A DNA stretch of 64,000 nucleotides from Flavonifractor sp. AGMB03687 (GCF_017811815.1 NZ_JADKZI010000001.1:434001-498000), one strand, 5' to 3'. Shown: positions 41,984-50,424, numbered from the stretch's first letter. Numbers and translations are program-made. Notes: generated from the sequence alone by a model not told the origin.

Positions 41984-43873
41984 ATGAAACATCGACTGTT
42001 ATCCGGATTGCTGGCCGTGGTATTGGTGCTGGGGCTGGCCCCCGGGGCGCTGGCCGCCCCTCCGGCGGAGTCTGAGGCCGCTCAGGTCCTGGCCGCCCTG
42101 GACATCATGGTAGGCGATGAGAACGGGAATCTGAACCTGGATCGCACCATCACCCGGGCGGAATTCACCAAGATGACGGTGGCCGCCTCCACCAGCCGGG
42201 ACACGGTGGGAGACGCGGTGGCCGTCAAGCCCTACCCCGACGTGCCCCAGACCCACTGGGCCGCTCCCTACATCAAGGCCGCTGTGGACCTGAATCTGGT
42301 CCAGGGCGACCTGTACGGCAACTTCAACTCCGATGAGAAGATCACGCTGGCGGAGGGTGTCACCATCCTGCTGCGCCTGCTGGGCTACACCGACAGCGAC
42401 TTCACCGGCGTCTGGCCTGCCGGTCAGATGGCCCAGTACCGGGCTCTGGGTCTGGACGAGGGGGTCACCTGCGGCCAGAATGACAATATGACCCGGCGGG
42501 ACGCCCTGTATCTGTTCTATAACCTGATGATCACCAAGGACAAGAACGGTTCCTATTACCTGAACACCCTGGAGCCCACCCTGAACCTGGTGAACGCCTC
42601 CGGTCAGCTGGACCGGGTGGGCCTCATCAACTCGGCCATGGAGGGCCCTGTGGTGGCCTCCGGCGGCTGGGAGACCCAGCTGCCCTTCTCCACCGCCTCC
42701 GCCAAGGTCTACCGCAACGGCAGTTCCTCCGATCTGGGCAGCATCCAGGACCAGGACGTGGTCTACTGGTCGGAGTCCATGCGCACCATCTGGGCCTACT
42801 CCGACAAAGTGACCGGCACTCTGGAGGCCCTCAGTCCCTCTGCCTCCGCGCCTACCTCGGTGACGGTGGCGGGCAAGACCTACCAGATCGAGACCACCTC
42901 CGCCGCCTATGAGCTGTCCGACCTGGGCAGCTACTCGGTGGGCGACCGGGTGACTCTGCTGCTGGGCCGCAGCGGCGGCGTGGCCGCTCTGGGCCAGGTG
43001 GGCAGCGACAGCGCTCTCATCTACGGCATCATCACCAAGGTTGAGAATGCCACCTATAACGACGGCAACAACGGCACCTACAACGCCCGCACTGTCACCA
43101 TCGCGGCCACCGACGGCAACACCTACCGCTACCAGTGCAGCATCCAGACCCTGGAGGTGGGCGACATGGTGCGGGTGATCGCCGGGGACGCCGACGTACA
43201 GGTGAAGCGGCTGAGCACCACCTCCCTTACCGGCAAGATGAATTCCGACGGCACCAAGCTGGGCAGCTATCCCCTGGCGGACAACGTGGAGATCATCGAC
43301 ACCTATGAGGAGTGCACGCCGGTGCGCATCTATCCCAGCCGGCTGGCCGGGGTGGAATTTACCGGTGACATGGTGCGGTACTACGCTCTCAACGGAAACG
43401 GGGAGATCACCCATCTGATTCTCAACGATGTTACCGGCGACCTGCACAAGTACGGCATCATCACCGACGTAAATGAGGTCAACACGGTGCTGCCCACCGG
43501 CGGCTATCTGATCTCCTCCTCTTACACCTATGACCTGAACGGCCAGGAGATGGTGTTCGGCTCCGATAACACGGTGTACAACATGCATTCCGGCCCCTGC
43601 CAGATCAAGATGGAGGGCGACTCCACCGTGGAGCGGCTGTATAACCTGAAGGAGCGGCCTCTGTCCGCGGTCAGCGTCAGCGGCAACTTCGGTGTGGCCA
43701 GCAACGGACAGCAGTACGCCATCTCGGAGCATGTGGTGGTCTATGTGTACGAGAACAATGATTACCAGATCTCCAACCTGAACCGTGTGGCGGGCGGGGA
43801 TTACACCCTCACCGGCTGGTACGACAAGAACGAAAAGGACGGCGGCTGTATCCGCGTGATCGTGGCCCGCTGA
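41984..43873 (+). CDS. SLH-domain cell-surface protein
   Basis: A secreted 629-aa protein. Signal peptide residues 1-24 (cleavage after ALA); SLH repeats occupy about residues 28-180 (ALDIMVGDENGNLNLDRTIT, YPDVPQTHWAAPYIKAAVDL and AEGVTILLRLLGY among them), which would attach it to pyruvylated wall polymer. The remaining 450 residues are beta-rich with no recognised catalytic motif. ATG 41984 follows GAGAAGGAGAAAAAAG; the frame is open 18 bp further up. Monocistronic between its own promoter and terminator. Confidence 0.88.
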   Translation: MKHRLLSGLLAVVLVLGLAPGALAAPPAESEAAQVLAALDIMVGDENGNLNLDRTITRAEFTKMTVAASTSRDTVGDAVAVKPYPDVPQTHWAAPYIKAAVDLNLVQGDLYGNFNSDEKITLAEGVTILLRLLGYTDSDFTGVWPAGQMAQYRALGLDEGVTCGQNDNMTRRDALYLFYNLMITKDKNGSYYLNTLEPTLNLVNASGQLDRVGLINSAMEGPVVASGGWETQLPFSTASAKVYRNGSSSDLGSIQDQDVVYWSESMRTIWAYSDKVTGTLEALSPSASAPTSVTVAGKTYQIETTSAAYELSDLGSYSVGDRVTLLLGRSGGVAALGQVGSDSALIYGIITKVENATYNDGNNGTYNARTVTIAATDGNTYRYQCSIQTLEVGDMVRVIAGDADVQVKRLSTTSLTGKMNSDGTKLGSYPLADNVEIIDTYEECTPVRIYPSRLAGVEFTGDMVRYYALNGNGEITHLILNDVTGDLHKYGIITDVNEVNTVLPTGGYLISSSYTYDLNGQEMVFGSDNTVYNMHSGPCQIKMEGDSTVERLYNLKERPLSAVSVSGNFGVASNGQQYAISEHVVVYVYENNDYQISNLNRVAGGDYTLTGWYDKNEKDGGCIRVIVAR

Positions 43874-43879
43874 AATAAG

Positions 43880-43915
43880 AATCTCCCGGCGGAAGTATTT
43901 CGCCGGGAGATTTTT
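43880..43915 (+). terminator. Intrinsic terminator after the SLH gene
   Basis: AATCTCCCGGCG (43880-43891) pairs with CGCCGGGAGATT (43901-43912), followed by TTT. Confidence 0.9.
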
Positions 43916-43996
43916 ATATGCCTGCAAATATTTCCCCAATTGGAGTATAAGGCCGGTCCGGGCTGTCCAAAATAAGGCTCGGAGGTGCTGAAGAGT

Positions 43997-44716
43997 ATGA
44001 AAAAATCATTCTACCACCGTTTCAGCGACTTTATCGAGGGAAAGGGATTTTACATCGTCCTGGCTCTCTGCATTGCGGCCATCGGCGTTTCAGGCTGGTT
44101 CCTGTTCTCCTCTCTCACCGGAGAGGAGCCGGCCGACCCCGTGGGCGGAAAGGCCAGCATCACGGTGACCCCCGCTCCCACATCCACCGTCCAGGCTCAG
44201 AAGCCCACCGTGACCGCGGCGCCCCGTCCCACAGCCACGGTGCCCGCCGCAGCGGCCGCAACGCCCTCGGCCACACCCCAGACCACCCCCACGCCTGCCA
44301 GCGCGCCTACGTCCCTCTCCTGGCCCGTCCAGGGGGAGGTGCTGACCGGCTACACCGTGGAGGCTCTGGCCTATGACACCACCATGGGTGACTGGCGTAC
44401 CCACGCCGGGGTGGACATTGCTGCCGCCGCCGGTACCGAGGTCCGTGCCCCTGCCTCCGGTGTGGTGGCCCAGGTGACGGAGGACGCCATGATGGGCACC
44501 ACCGTGGTCATTGACCATGGCGGCAATCTGACCACTACCTGCTCCAACCTGGCTGCTGTGCCCACCGTAGAGGTGGGAGACAGCGTCACCGTGGGGGATG
44601 TGATCGGTTCGGTGGGCAGTACAGCCATCGCCGAAAGCGCCCTGCCCAGCCATCTCCACTTCAGCGTGGAGCGGGAGGGCACCAGTGTGGACCCCATGGA
44701 GCTGCTGAATCATTGA
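43997..44716 (+). CDS. M23 (LytM) family metallopeptidase, SpoIIQ-like
   Basis: A 239-aa membrane-anchored protein: helix at about residues 18-39, a Pro/Thr/Ala stalk (55-105), then a LytM domain. The zinc site is complete: His136 and Asp140 in THAGVD, and His219/His221 in SHLHF, so it can cut peptide cross-bridges. Size and topology match clostridial SpoIIQ, the forespore membrane half of the engulfment channel, but no other sporulation gene is nearby. ATG 43997 follows GGAGGTGCTGAAGAGT; GTG 43985 is an alternative. Confidence 0.85.
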   Translation: MKKSFYHRFSDFIEGKGFYIVLALCIAAIGVSGWFLFSSLTGEEPADPVGGKASITVTPAPTSTVQAQKPTVTAAPRPTATVPAAAAATPSATPQTTPTPASAPTSLSWPVQGEVLTGYTVEALAYDTTMGDWRTHAGVDIAAAAGTEVRAPASGVVAQVTEDAMMGTTVVIDHGGNLTTTCSNLAAVPTVEVGDSVTVGDVIGSVGSTAIAESALPSHLHFSVEREGTSVDPMELLNH

Positions 44717-44718
44717 GC

Positions 44719-44757
44719 AAAAAGGAACGCGCTGCCTCAGGCAGCGCGTTCCTTTTG
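44719..44757. terminator. Bidirectional intrinsic terminator
   Basis: AAAAAGGAACGCGCTGCC pairs with GGCAGCGCGTTCCTTTT (loop TCA). A/T runs on both sides let it stop both the M23 gene (plus) and the convergent symporter gene (minus). Confidence 0.93.
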
Positions 44758-44765
44758 TTGTACAG

Positions 44766-46130
44766 TTACCGGTGCAGACCGTCGCCGCTGCGGCTGATCT
44801 TGACCACCAGAGAGCTGAGGGCCAGCAGGCCGATCAGGTTGGGCAGTACCATCAGTCCGTTGAACATGTCGGACAGGGACCACACCAGGTCCACCTTCTG
44901 GGTGGAACCGATGACGATGAAGACCACCACGATGACGGCGTACACCTTGACGGCGCCCTTGCCGAAGAGGGCCTTCACGTTGAGTTCGCCGAAGAAATAC
45001 CAGCCGATGATGGTGGAGAAGGCGAAGAACAGCATGCAGATGGCCACGAAGGCGTTGCCGAAGGAGCCGAAGGCGGCGTTGAAGGCGGCCTGAGCCAGAG
45101 CGGTGCCCTGGAGGGGACCGTTCACCGGCTGGAGCATGCCGGAGGACAGGATGACCAGTGCGGTCAGGGTGAGCACGATAAAGGTGTCGATGAAGACGCC
45201 CATCATGGCGATGACGCCCTGGTCCTGGGGCTTCTCCACCTTGGCCATGGCGTGGGCGTGGGGGGTGGAGCCCATACCGGCCTCGTTGGAGAAGAGCCCC
45301 CGGGCCACGCCGTACCGCATGGCCTCCCGCATGGTCAGGCCCAGAGCGCCGCCCAGCACCGCCTGGGGGTCAAAGGCGCACACAAAGATGGAGCGCAGGG
45401 CGGAGAGCAGAGCGTTGTGGTTGATGCACAGGATCACGATGCAGCCCACGATGTAGAACAGGGCCATGATGGGAACGATCTTCTCGGTGAAGGAGGCGAT
45501 GCGCTGCACGCCGCCCAGGAAGATGAAGGCGGCGATGACCGCCACCACGATGCCAACCGCCAGCTTGGGGATACCGAAGGCGGTGTGGAAGGCGTCGCCG
45601 ATGGAGTTGGACTGGACCATGTTGCCCATAAAGCCCAGGGCCAGGATAATGGCCACGGAGAAGAAACTGGCCAGGAACTTGCCGAACTTCCCCTGGAAGG
45701 CGGCCCGGATGTAGTAGATGGGGCCGCCGGTGACGTGACCGTCCTTGTCTACGGTGCGGAACTTCTGGGCCAGCAGGGCCTCAGAGTAGATGGTGGCCAT
45801 GCCGAAGAAGGCGGACAGCCACATCCAGAAGATGGCGCCGGGGCCGCCGGAGTAAAGGGCGGTGGCGCAGCCGGTGATGTTGCCGGTGCCCACCTGAGCG
45901 GCGATGGCGGTGGTCAGGGCCTGGAAGGAGGACATGCCTTCCTTGCCCGCCCGGGCGCCCTTCAGGGAGAATCCGCCGAACAGCCGGCGCATGCCCTCCC
46001 CGAACTTACGCAGCTGAACAAAGCCCAGCCGCACCGTAAAGTAGATGCCGGTGGCCACCAGCAGGAACAGCAGCGCGTAATCCCACAGCACGGTGTTGAC
46101 CGCGCCCACCAGTCCTTCGATCCATTCCAT
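44766..46130 (-). CDS. Sodium/alanine (glycine) symporter, AGCS family
   Basis: A 454-aa secondary transporter that imports alanine or glycine with Na+. About eleven hydrophobic helices; family motifs include RLGFVQLRKFGEGMRRLFGG, ALTTAIAAQVGTGNITG, GGPGAIFWMWLSAFFGMAT and ARGLFSNEAGMGSTPHAHA. The longer open frame to 46358 covers the riboswitch and is rejected; ATG 46130 follows GGAAAGAGGAGAGAGTACA. A tandem glycine riboswitch and terminator directly upstream identify glycine as the likely substrate. Confidence 0.95.
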   Translation of the reverse strand: MEWIEGLVGAVNTVLWDYALLFLLVATGIYFTVRLGFVQLRKFGEGMRRLFGGFSLKGARAGKEGMSSFQALTTAIAAQVGTGNITGCATALYSGGPGAIFWMWLSAFFGMATIYSEALLAQKFRTVDKDGHVTGGPIYYIRAAFQGKFGKFLASFFSVAIILALGFMGNMVQSNSIGDAFHTAFGIPKLAVGIVVAVIAAFIFLGGVQRIASFTEKIVPIMALFYIVGCIVILCINHNALLSALRSIFVCAFDPQAVLGGALGLTMREAMRYGVARGLFSNEAGMGSTPHAHAMAKVEKPQDQGVIAMMGVFIDTFIVLTLTALVILSSGMLQPVNGPLQGTALAQAAFNAAFGSFGNAFVAICMLFFAFSTIIGWYFFGELNVKALFGKGAVKVYAVIVVVFIVIGSTQKVDLVWSLSDMFNGLMVLPNLIGLLALSSLVVKISRSGDGLHR

Positions 46131-46163
46131 TGTACTCTCTCCTCTTTCCGTTGGGATTGCGGC

Positions 46164-46203
46164 AAAGAAAAGAGCCAAACCGCACACACTACGGTTTGGC
46201 TCT
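46164..46203 (-). terminator. Riboswitch-controlled terminator
   Basis: On the minus strand AGAGCCAAACCG (46203-46192) pairs perfectly with CGGTTTGGCTCT (46182-46171) and is followed by TTTCTTT. It lies between the glycine aptamers and the symporter. Its 5' arm CAGAGCCA is complementary to the 5' P1 strand of aptamer II. Confidence 0.88.
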
Positions 46204-46253
46204 GAAATACAGCACAAAGACATCCGGTCTGAACCGGATGTCGCTGCGATCCA

Positions 46254-46437
46254 CTCTGTCCTTTTGCCTGAGAGATTCGTGCTCCTGCGAGCGCGTTGCA
46301 CCTTCGGCATCCCCGCTGGGGGGACTTCTCCAGAGCCACATCCATCCACAGTCTTCATTTCCCGGGGGAAACACCTGAGAGTTTTGCTCCTTCGGCAAGC
46401 CTTGCGGCTTTTTCCTGTGGACTTCCCTTGTCGCTAT
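46254..46437 (-). ncRNA. Tandem glycine riboswitch
   Basis: Two glycine aptamers in series on the minus strand. Aptamer I (about 46437-46360) contains GCCGAAGGAGCAA and CTCTCAGGTG; aptamer II (about 46338-46254) contains GCCGAAGGTGCAA and the textbook 3' end CTCTCAGGCAAAAGGACAG. P1 of aptamer II is CTCTG with CAGAG. A hairpin (CATCCGGT/ACCGGATG, 46240-46221) and a terminator follow, then the AGCS symporter. The cooperative tandem form is known for gcvT leaders; here it governs uptake. Confidence 0.93.
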
Positions 46438-46473
46438 ACGGCGGACGAATGTCCGTCCGATTTGATAAGCAGA

Positions 46474-46502
46474 ACTATAACACGGTAAAGCGGTGTTGTC
46501 AA
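46474..46502 (-). promoter_or_regulatory. Sigma-A promoter of the glycine riboswitch/symporter
   Basis: Minus strand TTGACA (46502-46497), 17-bp spacer, TATAGT (46479-46474). Start expected near 46467, about 30 bases ahead of aptamer I. Confidence 0.82.
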
Positions 46503-46570
46503 GCACTTCCAGGGAAAAAGAAACAGAAAATAAAAATAGGAAAGGCAACCACCGAAGTGATTGCCTTTCC

Positions 46571-46647
46571 TGGTACGGCTGAAGGGATTCGAACCCCCGA
46601 CCTTTTGGTTCGTAGCCAAACACTCTATCCAACTGAGCTACAGCCGC
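46571..46647 (-). tRNA. tRNA-Arg(ACG)
   Basis: 77 bases including an encoded CCA (46573-46571). Acceptor GCGGCTG pairs with CAGCCGT (first pair G-U), D-arm GTAGCTCAGTTGGATAGAG, anticodon stem-loop TTGG-CTACGAA-CCAA with anticodon ACG, and T-arm GGGGGTTCGAATCCC are all present. A34 would be deaminated to inosine to read CGN codons. Confidence 0.95.
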
Positions 46648-46757
46648 ATATCAACTGAAGTTTTATTTGCTCTCGCTGACAGCTCATTTATATTAGCACA
46701 GGTTCAGACAGAATGCAAGAGGAAAATTGAAATTTCTCGAAAAAATTTTTGGGAGGG

Positions 46758-46910
46758 CTATTTCTTCCCCTCCTGGGCGATGATGCGCTCCAGGCAGCCC
46801 ATCAGGTCGGCCATGGTCTCCAGCCGGATGCCCATGCTGAGGATGTGCTCCCGCAGGTGGGGCGGCATGGAATCAAACTGAGGGCGGATCGCCGGGTCCA
46901 CGTAAGCCAT
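46758..46910 (-). CDS. Small 50-aa protein, function unknown
   Basis: Begins MAYVDPAIRPQFDSMPPHL and ends ERIIAQEGKK. It has an optimal ribosome binding site on the minus strand (GGAGGTGATAC directly before ATG), which strongly supports translation. Predicted mostly helical, with no membrane segment or Cys motif. I have the impression that clostridial genomes hold similar short proteins with a YVDP start and a helical L-x-x-V/CLE-x-I end, but no function is known. It stands alone between the tRNA gene and a structured intergenic region. Confidence 0.75.
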   Translation of the reverse strand: MAYVDPAIRPQFDSMPPHLREHILSMGIRLETMADLMGCLERIIAQEGKK

Positions 46911-46981
46911 TGTATCACCTCCTCCGGCAGGTCTGCCTTCTCAGTATAGCCAGCCCGGGGGAAAAGGATACAGCAGGCATC

Positions 46982-47150
46982 AAAAAACGCGCCCCTGAAA
47001 ACAGAGGCGCGGGAGTTTTGGTCTGTTCCCCACAGGGAGCGATTGCCGCCCTGCGGGGAACAGTGGGTAGTGCGTTGAAAAGAGAGAAGAGAGGAGGAGT
47101 AATGTCTTTGTTATCTTTGGTATCCTGACGCATCTTATGATATCAGATTC
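46982..47150 (-). ncRNA. Candidate structured RNA ending in a terminator
   Basis: On the minus strand a 14-bp interrupted stem (CTGTTCCCC, 47063-47055, plus CAGGG, with matching 3' halves CCCTG and GGGGAACAG, ending 47023) is followed by a terminator: CGCGCCTCTG TTTT CAGGGGCGCG then TTTTTTG (47011-46982). No reading frame of note is present in the 300-bp gap 46,911-47,212. It could be a small RNA or the structured 3' UTR of the amidase mRNA. No match to 6S, SRP RNA, tmRNA or T-box was seen. Confidence 0.45.
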
Positions 47151-47212
47151 CCACCTGAAGTGGTGAACCCTTTCGGAACTTACTGTGAACGAATTATGAA
47201 CGAGTGGGTTTG

Positions 47213-47953
47213 CTACAGCAGCGTGATAAAGGCGCTGTTGGCCCACCCCACCATGCCGTCCAGCTTCACCACGTACCAGTCCTCCCACTGGTTGAGCACG
47301 GTGAGGCGAGTGCCGTCGTAGGCCTTGGCCAGTACGGCGGCAGTGGTAGCGGGCTTATCCCGGATGTTCAGATAGCCCCAGGAGACGTCCACCACGGCGG
47401 AACGGGGGGACTGAGGCTCCAGGAAGGGCAGGCCGAAGTACTCTGTCAGGGAGAGCACGATGTTGCGGGCGATGGCATCCAGATTGTTCTGCACCCAGGC
47501 GGCGTCGTCGGGGTTGTCGTGGTAGCCCAGCTCCAGGAAGACAGCGGGGGCCCGCACCCGGCGCACCTCGCCGATGGAGGTGGTGGACTCCGCCCGCACC
47601 TTGTTGGGCAGCGGGTAGATGGTTTTGAGGCCGTTGGCAATGAGCTGAGCGGCCCGTTTGCCCTCGGCGGAGCCTGGGTAATAGAAGACCAGAACGCCCC
47701 GTGCCTGGCCGTACTGCTCCTCAGGAGCGGCGTTGGAGTGGAGGGCCAGGTGGAGATCGTAGTTCCCCGCGTTGGAGGCCCGGATGGAGGACAGGGCGGT
47801 CATATCCGGGGTATTGCGGGAAAAACGGATGCCGGCGGCAGTGAGGTAGGGCTCCATGGCGTCGGCCAGGCGGTTCATCCACTCCTCTTCTGTGCCGCCG
47901 TTCACATACAGGTTGTTCTCCTGGGTGGAAGGGGAGAGGTAGATAATGGGCAT
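47213..47953 (-). CDS. N-acetylmuramoyl-L-alanine amidase-like (Amidase_3) protein with SH3-type domain
   Basis: A 246-aa protein without a signal peptide. Residues about 1-175 are Amidase_3-like: NGGTEEEWMNRLADAM, LHLALHSNAAPEE (zinc-ligand His in HSNA) and FLELGYHDNPDDAAWV (catalytic Glu). The N-terminal GHGG zinc motif is replaced by YLSPSTQENN, a variant I know from other clostridial relatives, so catalysis is uncertain. Residues about 185-246 resemble a bacterial SH3 domain (GYLNIRDKPATTAAVL, GWANSAFI). ATG 47953 has its AAGGAGGTCAT ribosome binding site inside a 16-bp hairpin. Confidence 0.85.
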   Translation of the reverse strand: MPIIYLSPSTQENNLYVNGGTEEEWMNRLADAMEPYLTAAGIRFSRNTPDMTALSSIRASNAGNYDLHLALHSNAAPEEQYGQARGVLVFYYPGSAEGKRAAQLIANGLKTIYPLPNKVRAESTTSIGEVRRVRAPAVFLELGYHDNPDDAAWVQNNLDAIARNIVLSLTEYFGLPFLEPQSPRSAVVDVSWGYLNIRDKPATTAAVLAKAYDGTRLTVLNQWEDWYVVKLDGMVGWANSAFITLL

Positions 47954-47957
47954 AAAA

Positions 47958-48000
47958 ATGACCTCCTTTTTGCCCATCCTATGCGCAAAAGGGAGGTCAT
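47958..48000 (-). promoter_or_regulatory. Hairpin burying the amidase ribosome binding site
   Basis: Between carD and the amidase, ATGACCTCCCTTTTGC (48000-47985) pairs with GCAAAAAGGAGGTCAT (47973-47958), 16 bp with one G-U, loop 11 bases, then TTTT and the ATG. The Shine-Dalgarno GGAGG is in the 3' arm. It can act as a terminator and as a translation block for read-through mRNA. Confidence 0.75.
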
Positions 48001-48020
48001 GACAATGGAAGAAGCGCCGG

Positions 48021-48536
48021 TCAGCCCGCTTCCTTGGGGGAGGACTCCAGGCTGTGGCGGATGTAGTTGGGTACCTCCTCCGGAGGCAGACACAGGGAAA
48101 CAGACAGCTCGCCGTACAGCAGTTCCTCCGCCCGCTTGCGGTAACGCTCCTCCACCTTGCCGGGGCGGCGGCCCTGCTTGCGGGCAGCGGTATCCTTGGT
48201 GTGGATGGCCTTGAGCAGCCGGACCAGATCGGTACACCGGTTGGACTGGAAGGCGTTTTGATAGCTGTGGATCAGCAGCTGAGTGTTGTTGCCGCCGATG
48301 GGGTCGCCGCAGATGGAGGGGAACTGCTGGATCAGGGCGTCCGCCTCGCTTTTGGTCAACACCGGGCGCATGGATACCGGGGCATCCACCGGGGCGTAGA
48401 TGGTTTCAGTGCTGTAGAGCGGCCGCAGGGTGTAGTAGGTGCGCTGGGTGCCGGTCTTTGCAGCCTGAGTGCCGATCGCCGCCACCTGGCAGACGCCGCT
48501 GGTGCCATAGACGATATAATCTCCAACCTGATACAT
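48021..48536 (-). CDS. CarD/CdnL-family RNA polymerase-interacting regulator
   Basis: A 171-aa protein. The N-terminal RNA polymerase-interaction domain (MYQVGDYIVYGTSGVCQVAAIG, YYTLRPLYSTETIYAPVD) is the CarD/TRCF fold that binds the beta subunit; the helical C-terminal domain (LVRLLKAIHTKDTAARKQGR to RAEELLYGELS) contacts promoter DNA and stabilises open complexes at rRNA-type promoters. Length is typical. RBS AAAGGAGGATCCC. The amidase lies 67 bp downstream behind the hairpin. Confidence 0.93.
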   Translation of the reverse strand: MYQVGDYIVYGTSGVCQVAAIGTQAAKTGTQRTYYTLRPLYSTETIYAPVDAPVSMRPVLTKSEADALIQQFPSICGDPIGGNNTQLLIHSYQNAFQSNRCTDLVRLLKAIHTKDTAARKQGRRPGKVEERYRKRAEELLYGELSVSLCLPPEEVPNYIRHSLESSPKEAG

Positions 48537-48675
48537 GGGATCCTCCTTTCTGTTTCTTCTATTTTAGCATTTTTTGATGCGATTTTCCAGGAATCAGAAG
48601 TAGAAATGCAAAACTTTATGCACTTTTATGAATATAGAAGGGCGCGTATTTGTGCACAACGCGCAGGAGGACGAC

Positions 48676-48712
48676 AAAAAGGCCTGCCCCGGCATCCCGG
48701 GGCAGGCCTTTG
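48676..48712 (-). terminator. Intrinsic terminator after pckA
   Basis: Minus strand AAAGGCCTGCCCCGG pairs with CCGGGGCAGGCCTTT around GATG, followed by TT; 20 bp after the pckA stop. Confidence 0.92.
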
Positions 48713-48732
48713 AAGAGACATATGTAAAAGAC

Positions 48733-50340
48733 TCAGTCCACCTTGGGACCGGCGGCTACCAGAGCCTTGCCGGCGTCATTGGTGGTGTACTTGGCGAAGT
48801 TCTTCACGAAGCGGGCGGCCAGATCCTTGGCCTTGGTGTCCCACTCGGTGGGATCGGCGTAGGTGTTGCGGGGGTCCAGAATATTGGTGTCCACGCCGGG
48901 CAGCGCGGTGGGAACGGCCAGGTTGAAGTAGGGGATGGTCTTGGTCTCCGCCTTCAGAATGGAGCCGTCCAGGATGGCGTCGATGATGCCGCGGGTGTCC
49001 TTGATGGAGATGCGCTTGCCGGTGCCGTTCCAGCCGGTGTTGACCAGGTAGGCCTTGGCGCCGGACTTGGCCATCTTCTTCACCAGCTCCTCACCGTACT
49101 TGGTGGGATGGAGCTCCAGGAAGGCCTGGCCGAAGCAGGCGGAGAAGGTGGGGGTGGGCTCGGTGATGCCCCGCTCGGTGCCGGCCAGCTTGGAGGTGAA
49201 GCCGGACAGGAAGTAGTACTCGGTCTGCTCCGGGGTCAGGATGGACACAGGAGGCAGCACACCGAAGGCGTCGGCGGACAGGAAGATCACGTTCTTGGCG
49301 TCAGGGCCGGCGGACACGGGCCGGACGATCTTCTCGATGTGGTCGATGGGGTAGGAGACACGGGTGTTCTCGGTGACGGAGCCGTCGTCAAAGTCGCACT
49401 TGCCGTTCTCGTCCACGGTGACGTTCTCCAGCAGGGCGTTGCGCTTGATAGCGTTGTAGATGTCGGGCTCGGACTCCTTATCCAGGTTGATGACCTTGGC
49501 GTAGCAGCCGCCCTCAAAGTTGAAGACGCCGTTGTCGTCCCAGCCGTGCTCGTCGTCGCCGATGAGCAGACGCTTGGGATCGGTGGACAGGGTGGTTTTG
49601 CCGGTGCCGGACAGGCCAAAGAAGAGAGCGGTGTTCTCGCCGTTCATGTCGGTGTTGGCGGAGCAGTGCATGGAGGCCATGCCCTTCAGGGGCAGGAAGT
49701 AGTTCATCATGGAGAACATACCCTTCTTCATCTCGCCGCCGTACCAGGTGTTCAGGATGACCTGCTCCCGGGAGGTGAGGTTGAAGACCACGGCGGTCTC
49801 GGAGTTGAGACCCAGCTCCTTGTAGTTTTCCACCTTGGCCTTGGAGGCATTGTAGCAGACGAAATCGGGGGTGAAGTTCTCCAGCTCCTCAGCGGTGGGC
49901 TGGATGAACATGTTCTTCACGAAGTGGGCCTGCCAGGCCACCTCCATGATGAAGCGGATGGCCATGCGGGTGTCCTTGTTGGTGCCGCAGAACACGTCCA
50001 TGACGTACAGCTTCTTGTTGGACAGCTCCTGGATGGCCAGAGCCTTACAGGCCTCCCAGGCCTCCTTGGAAGCGGGCTTGTTGTCGTTCTTGAATTCGTC
50101 GGAGGTCCACCACACGGTATCACGGGAGGTGTCATCCATAACGATGAATTTGTCCTTGGGGGAGCGGCCGGTATAGATGCCGGTCATGACGTTAACGGCG
50201 CCCAGATCCGTGACCTGGCCCTTGTCATAGCCTTCCAGGTCGGGGCGGGTCTCCTCCTGGAACAGGACCTCATAGGAGGGATTGCGGAGGATCTCAGTGA
50301 CGCCGGTGATGCCGTATTGATTCAAATCAATGTTTGCCAT
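48733..50340 (-). CDS. pckA: Phosphoenolpyruvate carboxykinase (ATP)
   Basis: Interconverts oxaloacetate plus ATP with PEP, CO2 and ADP. In fermenting anaerobes it often runs toward oxaloacetate, making ATP. 535 aa, normal length. The kinase-type P-loop is [11 protein letters not shown], preceded by HCSANTD and followed by [20 protein letters not shown] with the metal-binding Asp residues; the substrate loop [12 protein letters not shown] and the [11 protein letters not shown] stretch are present. Monocistronic with its own strong promoter and terminator. RBS GGAAAGAGGTCATGCATT. Confidence 0.98.
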   Translation of the reverse strand: MANIDLNQYGITGVTEILRNPSYEVLFQEETRPDLEGYDKGQVTDLGAVNVMTGIYTGRSPKDKFIVMDDTSRDTVWWTSDEFKNDNKPASKEAWEACKALAIQELSNKKLYVMDVFCGTNKDTRMAIRFIMEVAWQAHFVKNMFIQPTAEELENFTPDFVCYNASKAKVENYKELGLNSETAVVFNLTSREQVILNTWYGGEMKKGMFSMMNYFLPLKGMASMHCSANTDMNGENTALFFGLSGTGKTTLSTDPKRLLIGDDEHGWDDNGVFNFEGGCYAKVINLDKESEPDIYNAIKRNALLENVTVDENGKCDFDDGSVTENTRVSYPIDHIEKIVRPVSAGPDAKNVIFLSADAFGVLPPVSILTPEQTEYYFLSGFTSKLAGTERGITEPTPTFSACFGQAFLELHPTKYGEELVKKMAKSGAKAYLVNTGWNGTGKRISIKDTRGIIDAILDGSILKAETKTIPYFNLAVPTALPGVDTNILDPRNTYADPTEWDTKAKDLAARFVKNFAKYTTNDAGKALVAAGPKVD

Positions 50341-50424
50341 AATGCATGACCTCTTTCCCGTATTGATCTCTCAGGGGCTCCGATGGGGCGGACAAACCCT
50401 GGAACTGCCAAATGCTATGCACTA

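Noticed and set aside
46131-46358. N-terminal extension of the symporter (frame open to 46358)
   Set aside because: The extension covers the glycine riboswitch and terminator; ATG 46130 has a good ribosome binding site and gives the normal AGCS N-terminus.
46982-47150. 6S RNA, SRP RNA or T-box
   Set aside because: No GGTGG/T-box sequence with specifier stem, no SRP GGAA loop motif, and no long rod with central bubble as in 6S RNA.
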